DNA of 11,833 nucleotides from Spirochaetae bacterium HGW-Spirochaetae-7 (GTDB lineage Bacteria > Spirochaetota > Spirochaetia > Treponematales > UBA12059): contig PGXR01000098.1 in assembly GCA_002839245.1 (NCBI GenBank), positions 1 through 11,833 of the forward strand. Reading direction: 5' to 3'. The notes under the pieces are model-generated. The model was not told the origin of the DNA and ran no database searches. It saw nothing but the letters and a program-made list of their open reading frames with translations. A program made the position numbers and the translations under genes. How positions within the stretch are numbered: the stretch's first letter is position 1; each line of letters starts with the position of its first letter. Positions 6,185 through 11,833 of the stretch are shown here, one piece after another.

Positions 6185-8235
6185 GGAGCCGCGGCGGCCG
6201 GTATGCCGACGAACAGCCCTGCCCACGCCGAGGAGGAGCGCCAGAACGCGGGCGGCTCGCCCAGGGGCGCATGGACCACATGGTCGCCCCCGCCGAAGCG
6301 CTTGCCTGACCACAGGTGGACCCAGTCCTCGCCGGGCAAGCCAGCCGGCAGGTGAACGAGCCTCGAACCGGCGCCATCCTCGACTACCGGAGCCACCAGG
6401 AGGTCGCGCCCGAAGAGGTACTCGTCCTTGATGCTGAACGTGGCCGGATCGTCCTCGTAATGGAAGAACAGCGGGCGCATCGCGGCTACGCCGTCGCGGG
6501 CATTCTCCTCCAGCGCAGCCTTCCTGTACGGCTTCATCGCGACGAAGATCCGCCCCAGCCTCGCCAGCGCGTCGAGCGTGGCGTCGTCCGAGTCGAACTG
6601 CCAGTTGTCGCCGGGACGGTTGCCCTCGTGGCTCCTCATCATCGGCGTGAACGCCGCGAATTCCGCCCAGCGGAGCAGCAACTCTTTCGTGCGGTGCATA
6701 CCGAAGAGTGTCGTGTAGCCGCCGATGTCGCTGTGGTGGACGCCGTGGCCGCAGACCGACAGAGACAGCGCCGCCGTGATCACCGATGGCAATCCGTCGT
6801 CCTCGGACCAGTCTACGTTCTGGTCGCCGGCCCACATGTTGGGACACCAGCGCTGGCTGCCCGTGGAACCCGCCCGCATGAAGTAGACTATTTCGTCAGA
6901 CTTGCCTGAATCCGCCACGGCCTCGTGGCAGACCCGCGCCCACATGGCGGGCCAGGGGTTGTGCGCGAGCATCGCCGGGGTTCCGTCGAAGAGGACAGCA
7001 TCCGTCGGCAGGTATTCGCCGAAGTCGGCCATCCAGCCGGACAGGCCCAGATCGATGAGGTTCTTCCTCATTGCTCCCTTGTACCAGTCGAAAGCGGCCG
7101 GGTTGGTGAAATCGACGATGCCGGCCCAGAACTCGCCGAAGTCGACCAGGTAGTCCTCGCCCTTGGCATTCCTGGCGAGGAATCCGCCGGCGGCCGCCTC
7201 CTTGAACAGCGAGTGGCCCGCACCTACGTAAGGGTTTGCATAGCCCAGGAATCGTACGCCTTCCTTCCGCCACCGCTCTATCGCGGCGGGGAGGCCGGGG
7301 TAGCGCTCGGGATCCCAGACCCAGTTCCAGCGCAGCCTCTGGCCGAAACTGGTCATGTTGATGCCTTCCCAGTCCTGGGCCCAGATGCCGTTTACGGGTA
7401 CGCCGTGCGCCTTGGCGCGGCGGAGCCGTTGTTCGCAGACCTCGGTGCCGCCCTGCATTCCCAGCATGATGCCGTCGTGGGTCCAGTCGGGCGGCTCGGG
7501 CTGGCGCCCCAGGAGGTCAGACACGCCTTTTGCCAGGTCGAGCATCGAACTGCCTGTGCCGAAGACGAGGTACTCGGGAAGCGCCCAGAACTCGAGTTCA
7601 TGGAATCCGGGGTCGGAGAAATCGAAGGCGGCCCAGGCGGGGCACTCGGCATGGAACCAGTAGTGCCTCGAGGAGGCGAAGGTCGGCTGGGGAAAGAAGG
7701 TCCACCAGTAGTCGCCGCCGGCGCGGTCCGCGACGTCGGCCTCCCAGGTGACGCGGGTGCGCTTGTTGCGTCCGACGCCCTGCTCGCTCGTCCACAGCGG
7801 GAAGCGCCTGCCCCGCAAATTGAAGTGAGAGAACTGCTCGCCGCCACCGAAGACCGATTCGCCGGGCCATGCCGGCAAGCGGAACCAGAACCTGTTGGGT
7901 ACCGACAAAGGCCCGCCTGCGATGACGATCGGGGCCAGCAACGATGGCCGAACGACAAGGCGCCCGTCCTCTTCGGACAACGCCAGCAGGAGCCTCTCCT
8001 CGCCGCCGCGCGACAGCAGTATCCGTGCGCCGGCAGGGGACTCTTCGATGGAAAATTCGGTGAGCGCTATCCGCTCCTCGAGCCTGTCGCGTATGTCGAA
8101 ATTGCCTCGATACATGTCCACGGACTCGACGCCGCGCCCGACCCAGGCGCACGGCCTGGTCACCGAATGCGCCAACAGCGCGATACCATCGAACAGCACC
8201 GTGAATCCGGTCGGACTCCGTTCAATCGCCAGCAT
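6175..8235 (-). CDS. yihQ: Sulfoquinovosidase, GH31 (YihQ-type)
   Basis: This 686-residue enzyme hydrolyses alpha-glycosides of 6-sulfoquinovose such as sulfoquinovosyl glycerol, freeing sulfoquinovose. The GH31 barrel carries the nucleophile D404 in WMADFGEYLP and the acid/base D471 in AGDQNVDW. The sulfonate-recognising residues reported for E. coli YihQ (Q288, R301, W304, Y508) are all present at Q287 (WAQDW), R300 and W303 (RLRW) and Y507 (GGYTTLF), an offset of one throughout. Family segments such as GGGEQFS, EQGVGR and HEGNRPGDNWQFD also match. Length is close to E. coli YihQ (678). No signal peptide is present, so hydrolysis is cytoplasmic and needs import of the intact glycoside. ATG 8235 follows a GGAGGG site. 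It is the last gene of the ABC transporter operon, behind an intrinsic terminator, and converges on the OsmC gene with a ten-base overlap. Confidence 0.95.
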   Translation of the reverse strand: MLAIERSPTGFTVLFDGIALLAHSVTRPCAWVGRGVESVDMYRGNFDIRDRLEERIALTEFSIEESPAGARILLSRGGEERLLLALSEEDGRLVVRPSLLAPIVIAGGPLSVPNRFWFRLPAWPGESVFGGGEQFSHFNLRGRRFPLWTSEQGVGRNKRTRVTWEADVADRAGGDYWWTFFPQPTFASSRHYWFHAECPAWAAFDFSDPGFHELEFWALPEYLVFGTGSSMLDLAKGVSDLLGRQPEPPDWTHDGIMLGMQGGTEVCEQRLRRAKAHGVPVNGIWAQDWEGINMTSFGQRLRWNWVWDPERYPGLPAAIERWRKEGVRFLGYANPYVGAGHSLFKEAAAGGFLARNAKGEDYLVDFGEFWAGIVDFTNPAAFDWYKGAMRKNLIDLGLSGWMADFGEYLPTDAVLFDGTPAMLAHNPWPAMWARVCHEAVADSGKSDEIVYFMRAGSTGSQRWCPNMWAGDQNVDWSEDDGLPSVITAALSLSVCGHGVHHSDIGGYTTLFGMHRTKELLLRWAEFAAFTPMMRSHEGNRPGDNWQFDSDDATLDALARLGRIFVAMKPYRKAALEENARDGVAAMRPLFFHYEDDPATFSIKDEYLFGRDLLVAPVVEDGAGSRLVHLPAGLPGEDWVHLWSGKRFGGGDHVVHAPLGEPPAFWRSSSAWAGLFVGIPAAAAPQR

Positions 8236-8246
8236 GGTTCCCTCCG

Positions 8247-8283
8247 AAAAAAAGCCCGTCCCGCCTTGAAGCGAGGACGGGCT
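8247..8283 (-). terminator. Intrinsic terminator between permease 2 and the sulfoquinovosidase gene
   Basis: On the minus strand a nine-base stem AGCCCGTCC/GGACGGGCT (8283-8275 with 8261-8253), which can extend by three more pairs past one bulge, is followed directly by seven T residues. It begins about 21 bases after the permease stop. The T tract ends only one base before the Shine-Dalgarno of the sulfoquinovosidase, so read-through or a separate promoter must feed the last gene. Confidence 0.85.
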
Positions 8284-8304
8284 GCGTGTGCATCGATACG
8301 GGCA

Positions 8305-9144
8305 TCAGCCCTTGACGCCGCCGGCGGCGACGCCGCGGATCAGGAACTTCTGCATTGCCAGCGTGAAGATGAACACCGGCGTCAGCATGACTGTGCTCGC
8401 GGCGCACATCTGGCCCCAGGTCAGGGTGTCGCCTCCTATCAGGCTCGAGATGGCTACCGGGGCGGTCCTGGCGTTGACGCCGGTCAGTATCAGCGCGTAG
8501 AGAAACTCGTTCCAGCTGTTGATGAAGGCGAAAACCGCCGCCACCACCAGCCCGGGGGCGACCAGTGGCAGGAATATCAGCCTGAACAGTGTCCATCGCG
8601 TGCAGCCGTCGACCATCGCGGCTTCTTCGTAGCTCTTGTCCACGGCGGAGAAGAACGGGATGAGCATCCATATGACGTAGGGCACGTTGAAGCTGGAATG
8701 AGCCAGCATGATGCCGAACAAGGTATCCCTGAGGCCGATGGCCCTGAACATCAGGTAGAGGGCGACTACCAGCGACATCTGCGGCAGCATACGGAACACC
8801 AGGAAACTGTACGCCAGCGCATTGCGTTCCCTGAACCGGAAGCGCGATATGCCGTAGGCCGCCATGGCGCCGACGCCGACAGACAGGGCGGTCGAACCGA
8901 GCCCCACAACGATGGAGTTGCCCATCGCCTTCATCATCTGGCGATTCTTGAATACCAGCATGTAGCTCGCCGTCGTCAACTGGCTGAAGGCGAATTTCTG
9001 GCCGGACAGTATGACGATGTCGCGCCTGAACCCGTTCAACAGCGTTATGACTATGGGGTACAGCTCGACGAGCAGCAGGGCGACGGCGAAGAACGCCACG
9101 CCGGCGGTGATCATCCTTCTTCTGGTCGACAATTTCACTATCAT
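8305..9144 (-). CDS. ABC sugar transporter permease, MalG-like (CUT1)
   Basis: This 279-residue inner-membrane protein has about six hydrophobic segments and the cytoplasmic EAA loop (EEAAMVDGCTRWTLFRLIFLPL, near 173-194; the E-x-A-x-x-D-G core contacts the ATPase). Size and topology fit the MalG/UgpE half of CUT1 carbohydrate importers. The start overlaps the stop of the first permease as ATGA and is preceded by a full GGAGGTGA ribosome site that lies within the upstream gene, so the two subunits should be made in equal amounts. From its neighbours it probably carries sulfoquinovosyl glycerol or a related glycoside; this is inference from the operon, not from the protein itself. Confidence 0.93.
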   Translation of the reverse strand: MIVKLSTRRRMITAGVAFFAVALLLVELYPIVITLLNGFRRDIVILSGQKFAFSQLTTASYMLVFKNRQMMKAMGNSIVVGLGSTALSVGVGAMAAYGISRFRFRERNALAYSFLVFRMLPQMSLVVALYLMFRAIGLRDTLFGIMLAHSSFNVPYVIWMLIPFFSAVDKSYEEAAMVDGCTRWTLFRLIFLPLVAPGLVVAAVFAFINSWNEFLYALILTGVNARTAPVAISSLIGGDTLTWGQMCAASTVMLTPVFIFTLAMQKFLIRGVAAGGVKG

Positions 9145-10040
9145 CGGTCACCTCCGCGTTCCTCGAGCTTCTCGAGGCTCATGTTCTTCCGGACGAGCGT
9201 GACCGCGAATACTATCGATATCACCAGGAGGAAGATGGCCATGGCGCTGGCCATGCCGACCTTCATGTAACCGAAGGCCTGGCGATGGGTATACAGGCTG
9301 AAGAGCGTCGTCGACATGCCCGGACCGCCTTCGGTCATCACGTAGACTTCGCTGAATATGCGCAATGCGTCGATGATGCGCAGGAGCAATGCCGTAAGTA
9401 TGGTCGGATACAACAGGGGCAGGATGACGCTGAACAAGCGCCTCCTGAAGTTCGCTCCGTCGATCTCGGCCGCTTCCAGGATGTCGGTCGGAATGCCGGC
9501 AAGTCCCGCGTACAGCAGCATGAACACGAAGGGCCACATGCGCCAGATATCCTGGACGATGATGGCGGCGTACGCGAAGGTGGGATCTCCTAGCCAGGTA
9601 ATCTCCGGGGCGCCGAGGGCCAGGAGGAAGTTGTTGAGTGCGCCGTAGCGCGGCTGCAGCATGAACCGCCAGGTCATGCCCGAAACGACGGGCAGGAAAA
9701 ATACCGGGAGTAGTATCAAGGCGCGTATCACCCTGCCCCCGTTGAACTCCCTGTTGAGCAGCAGTGCCGCGGCGAGGCCGAGCAGGAGCTCCAGGGGGAT
9801 CGCTATGAATATGAAGCCGAGCTGCAGCTTGAGGCTGTTCCAGAATTCCTTGTCCTGTACCAGGTCGACGTAGTTGCCGGCGCCGATGAAGTGCCGCTCG
9901 CCGCCTCCTGCCGACAGCGGCCAGTCGAACATCGAAACGACGAACGAGAAGACGATGGGGAAGATGAGTACGGCGAAGACGATCAGGAGCGCCGGTACCA
10001 GAAAAGGAACGGGAGACCCTTGGCCTCCCGCCCCTTTCAA
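9141..10040 (-). CDS. ABC sugar transporter permease, MalF/UgpA-like (CUT1)
   Basis: This inner-membrane subunit has a typical first helix (VPFLVPALLIVFAVLIFPIV), about six hydrophobic segments in all, and the EAA loop EAAEIDGANFRRRLFSVILP near residue 189. Length fits UgpA-type CUT1 permeases without the extra MalF domain. I prefer the TTG at 10040 (299 residues), since a GGGGGAG site lies about seven bases upstream and falls cleanly between the binding-protein stop (10060-10062) and this codon. An in-frame ATG at 10088 would give 315 residues with a basic leader and would overlap the end of the binding-protein gene by 29 bases; it cannot be excluded. It pairs with the next permease, overlapping by four bases. 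The matching ATPase is not in the window, as is usual for CUT1 systems that share an MsmK/UgpC-like ATPase. Confidence 0.92.
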   Translation of the reverse strand: MKGAGGQGSPVPFLVPALLIVFAVLIFPIVFSFVVSMFDWPLSAGGGERHFIGAGNYVDLVQDKEFWNSLKLQLGFIFIAIPLELLLGLAAALLLNREFNGGRVIRALILLPVFFLPVVSGMTWRFMLQPRYGALNNFLLALGAPEITWLGDPTFAYAAIIVQDIWRMWPFVFMLLYAGLAGIPTDILEAAEIDGANFRRRLFSVILPLLYPTILTALLLRIIDALRIFSEVYVMTEGGPGMSTTLFSLYTHRQAFGYMKVGMASAMAIFLLVISIVFAVTLVRKNMSLEKLEERGGDR

Positions 10041-10045
10041 GGCGA

Positions 10046-10054
10046 CTCTCCCCC
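10046..10054 (-). promoter_or_regulatory. Ribosome binding site supporting the TTG start of permease 1
   Basis: GGGGGAGAG on the minus strand sits five bases before TTG 10040 and a few bases after the binding-protein stop codon. It is the main reason to prefer TTG 10040 over the overlapping ATG 10088. Confidence 0.55.
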
Positions 10055-10059
10055 GTCGG

Positions 10060-10473
10060 CTAGTAGCCAGCCTTCTTGAGGATGTCATTGGTTTCCATGA
10101 CTATCGCGCGCACGGCGTCGGCCGTGGGCATGGCTCCGGTGATGCCCATGATCCAGTACTTCTTGACCACGTCCTGCACCTGGCCGATTTCCTTGAAGCG
10201 CGGCCTCGAGGCGGCGACCTTCATCGAGTCGGCGAGCGCCGGCAGCCAGGGCTTGGTGGCGGCATAGGCCGGGTTGGTCAGGGTCTCGGTGCGGGCCGGT
10301 ATGGTGTTGGCCTGGACCAGCTTGTCAGCGACCGACTTGCTGGACCACCAGTAGATGAACTCGGCGGCGGCTTCCTGGTTCTTCGATGCCTTGGGAATCG
10401 CGATGGCCCAGGCGCCGGTGATGGCGTTGGCTCCGGCGGGGCCGGCGGGCGGAGCCGAGTAGGCTATCTTGCC
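10060..10473 (-). pseudogene. C-terminal part of the solute-binding protein, out of frame with the N-terminal part
   Basis: Read from 10473 leftwards, this frame gives 137 residues beginning GKIAYSAPPAGPAGANAITG and ending NDILKKAGY before TAG at 10062-10060. It contains the stretch GAWAIAIPKASKNQEAAAEF and then IYWW, the normal C-terminal lobe pattern of CUT1 binding proteins. It follows directly on the 303-residue N-terminal frame, which runs into an early stop at 10466-10464. Joining the frames (300 codons, two leftover bases, 137 codons) needs one extra base between about 10470 and 10485 and gives about 438 residues, normal for this family. No good start exists for this part alone. It is either a true one-base deletion or a sequencing or assembly error. 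Confidence 0.88.
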
Positions 10474-11375
10474 GGCTGGTCTTCATAGGCCGCGATCTGG
10501 GCGGGCCAGATGAACATCGAGAACACGCCTTTGGGATCGGCGGCGAATGCTGCCTGGCGCTCGACGTGGGCCATGGTCTCGGCGCCCTTGGGCGATATGG
10601 CCATCAGCTTCTTGTAGAACTCCATGCCCTCGACGGCTTTCTTCTCGTCAAGCACGACCTTGTAGGTTCCGCCCGTGAAGTCGATGAAATTGGTACCGTA
10701 GGAATACCACATGAACATCGCCTCGGAGAGTACGCCTGCGGGACCGCCGTTGAAGGGACCGAAGCCCGCGGCAATGCCGTTGTCGTTGAAGAACGTGCCC
10801 ATCTCCAGCAGTTCCTTGAAGGTCTTGGGCACGGCCAGCTCATAACCGTACTTGGCCTTGAACTGGGCTTTGTAGGTCGGGTTCTCTATCAGGTCCTTGC
10901 GGGTCATCCAGACGTAGAGGTTGCCGTTTATGGGTACGCCGAGCTGGACGCCGTTCCAGGTGCCGATGCTGTACATCTTGGGCGTGACCGACTTGGGATC
11001 GGTCTTGGGATACACGGTGCCCTTGTACCAGGAGTCGAAGGGCAGGAGCAGGGATGCGAAAACCGGCACGTTGCCTTCGTCGATGCCGACGACGTCGTAG
11101 TCGGTGGTCGTGGCGGTCACGGCGATGGCGGTCTTGGTGAGGACCTGCGGCGGCTGCAGCATCTCGATGTTGACCGTGATGTTCGTGGCCGCGGTGAATT
11201 CAGGGAGCATGGCCATCAGGGCCTTGGGATACGGGTCGTCCCAGAGCAGTACGTTGATGGTCCTCGGCGGAGCGGAGGCCGTAGCAGCAGCGTCCTTGGT
11301 CCCCGTGGCGAATACCGTCATGGAGGAAACGGCCAGCAGGACGATGACGAAGAGCGTGATCCTTGATTTCATCAT
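10464..11375 (-). CDS. ABC transporter solute-binding protein (CUT1), frameshifted; N-terminal two thirds
   Basis: This is the first gene of the operon. The 303-residue frame starts with a Sec signal peptide (MMKSRITLFVIVLLAVSS, then MTVFA-TGTKD) with probable cleavage after VFA and no lipobox cysteine. The mature part begins TINVLLWDDPYPKALMAML and holds the type I/CUT1 binding-protein pattern, for example DYDVVGIDEGNVPVFA and GVQLGVPINGNLYVWMTRKDL. It should bind a sugar or sugar conjugate in the periplasm and deliver it to the two permeases; the sulfoquinovosidase downstream suggests sulfoquinovosyl glycerol. The frame ends early at TAG 10466-10464, and the missing C-terminal lobe continues in another frame to 10060. 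As read, the product would lack about 135 residues and probably would not work. Two adjacent ATGs (11375 and 11372) follow a GGAAGGAAGG site. Confidence 0.9.
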   Translation of the reverse strand: MMKSRITLFVIVLLAVSSMTVFATGTKDAAATASAPPRTINVLLWDDPYPKALMAMLPEFTAATNITVNIEMLQPPQVLTKTAIAVTATTTDYDVVGIDEGNVPVFASLLLPFDSWYKGTVYPKTDPKSVTPKMYSIGTWNGVQLGVPINGNLYVWMTRKDLIENPTYKAQFKAKYGYELAVPKTFKELLEMGTFFNDNGIAAGFGPFNGGPAGVLSEAMFMWYSYGTNFIDFTGGTYKVVLDEKKAVEGMEFYKKLMAISPKGAETMAHVERQAAFAADPKGVFSMFIWPAQIAAYEDQPAR

Positions 11376-11402
11376 ATCCTTCCTTCCAGAATGAGAAGAT
11401 TT

Positions 11403-11422
11403 CGGAAGCCAAAGGCATTCCG
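11403..11422 (-). other. RNA hairpin in the operon leader
   Basis: On the minus strand CGGAA-(T)-GCC, loop TTT, GGC-TTCCG folds into eight pairs with one bulged base. It ends about 27 bases before the binding-protein start. It has no U tract, so it is not an obvious terminator; it may affect message stability or translation. Confidence 0.45.
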
Positions 11423-11510
11423 TTCGCGTCGCGGCATCAAGTATAAGGCAAGCTCCTGGCCGGTACCAGTTCCGACCATTCCCTCGCCTTGGACTCTCGC
11501 CTGTTTCGCA

Positions 11511-11525
11511 TTAGTTACCAACTGA
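11511..11525. promoter_or_regulatory. Possible operator at the operon transcription start
   Basis: An imperfect inverted repeat TTAGTT-ACC-AACTGA lies where transcription from the promoter should begin. The position suits a repressor, but the repeat is short and no regulator gene is in the window. Confidence 0.3.
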
Positions 11526-11527
11526 AA

Positions 11528-11555
11528 ATAATACACGAGATTGGCGAACTGTCAA
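11528..11555 (-). promoter_or_regulatory. Sigma70-type promoter of the sulfoquinovosidase/ABC operon
   Basis: On the minus strand a perfect -35 TTGACA (11555-11550) is followed after 16 bases by TATTAT (11533-11528). Transcription should start near 11520, giving a leader of about 145 bases before the binding-protein start. The rest of the 11376-11641 gap holds this leader and the short region upstream of the divergent acyltransferase gene. Confidence 0.75.
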
Positions 11556-11597
11556 CGGAAAATCGTCTATACCAGCCCCTGAATCGCTGCCACGGCG

Positions 11598-11612
11598 TTG
11601 CGCCAAACGCAA
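11598..11612. promoter_or_regulatory. Perfect short inverted repeat in the divergent intergenic region
   Basis: TTGCG-CCAAA-CGCAA is a perfect five-base-arm inverted repeat between the operon promoter and the acyltransferase start. It could be a regulator binding site; nothing further supports it. Confidence 0.25.
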
Positions 11613-11641
11613 ACCCGCGCCATAGTGACAGTGGGGGCAGC

Positions 11642-11833
11642 ATGATAGACAAGGCACGATACAGACCGAGCGCCCCGCGCTGGTTCAACAAGGTCCTCCG
11701 GTGCGCTCTCGGCACGTTCCTGCGGCTGCGTTTCAGGATACGCCCGGTAGGCACCGAAGTTTTCAAACACCTCAAGCCCCCGTACGTGGTGGTCCCGACA
11801 CATCATGGCGTCCTCGACCCCTTCATGGTCGGC
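11642..11833 (+). CDS. PlsC-type lysophospholipid acyltransferase, N-terminal part (cut by window end)
   Basis: An open frame starts at ATG 11642 and stays open for 64 codons to the window end. It begins MIDKARYRPSAPRWFNKVLR, continues through a basic amphipathic stretch (LRLRFRIRPVG) to a hydrophobic strand PPYVVVPTHHGVLDPFMVG. The THHGVLD segment contains the H-x4-D catalytic motif I of the glycerolipid acyltransferase (PlsC) family, placed at the usual distance from the N-terminus. Known members acylate lysophosphatidate or related lyso-lipids at the membrane. A GGGGG stretch lies a few bases upstream of the start. It diverges from the transporter operon. Motifs II-IV lie beyond the window, so the acceptor lipid is open. 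Confidence 0.75.
   Translation, partial: MIDKARYRPSAPRWFNKVLRCALGTFLRLRFRIRPVGTEVFKHLKPPYVVVPTHHGVLDPFMVG

Noticed and set aside
6175..8235. Ordinary alpha-glucosidase or alpha-xylosidase
   Set aside because: The sulfonate-recognition Gln, Arg, Trp and Tyr of YihQ are all present in matching positions, with long shared segments.
6925..9270. A 781-codon open frame on the plus strand
   Set aside because: It lies antisense to the sulfoquinovosidase and permease genes, has low-complexity charged composition with no recognisable domain, and is explained by codon bias in GC-rich DNA.
10464..10485. Programmed ribosomal frameshift in the binding-protein gene
   Set aside because: There is no slippery heptamer or clear stimulator, and binding proteins of this family are not known to use recoding.
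11541..11573. A plus-strand promoter for the PlsC-type gene (TTGGCG ... TATACC)
   Set aside because: The spacing is 21 bases and the boxes are poor, so it was not listed.

Overview
The window looks like chromosomal DNA of a GC-rich Gram-negative-type bacterium. A spirochaete is my best guess, because the solute-binding protein carries a Sec signal ending in a VFA-TGTKD-like junction of a kind common in spirochaete binding proteins, and the one tRNA gene does not encode its CCA end. That assignment is inference only.

Layout. Positions 1-3343 (+ strand) hold a tightly coupled three-gene block: the C-terminal end of a probable GNAT/hemolysin-like acyltransferase (cut by the window edge), a group II PLP decarboxylase of the glutamate/cysteine-sulfinate type, and a mercuric-reductase-like flavoprotein. 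Both junctions are ATGA stop/start overlaps. Positions 3344-3612 hold an elaborate palindromic element, a bidirectional intrinsic terminator and a tRNA-Ala(CGC) on the minus strand with a clear sigma70-type promoter. Positions 3729-6184 (+ strand) hold an orphan PAS/HisKA_2 sensor histidine kinase, a small secreted protein of unknown function and an OsmC-family protein.

Positions 6175-11375 (minus strand) are the most informative part: a four-gene operon read leftwards from a good sigma70 promoter near 11528-11555. It encodes an ABC solute-binding protein (broken by an apparent single-base frameshift near 10475), two CUT1-type permeases and a GH31 enzyme that I recognise as a sulfoquinovosidase of the YihQ type. 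The enzyme keeps the catalytic aspartates and all four sulfonate-recognition positions of E. coli YihQ at a constant offset of one residue. It lacks a signal peptide. The operon therefore looks like a compact module that imports sulfoquinovosyl glycerol or related plant/algal sulfolipid headgroups and hydrolyses them in the cytoplasm. An intrinsic terminator sits between the second permease and the sulfoquinovosidase, which suggests the enzyme is made at a lower level than the transporter. No transporter ATPase and no sulfoquinovose-degrading enzymes are in the window.

At the right edge (11642 onward, + strand) a PlsC-type acyltransferase begins and runs off the window. Long open frames antisense to the operon and elsewhere are shadows typical of GC-rich DNA.
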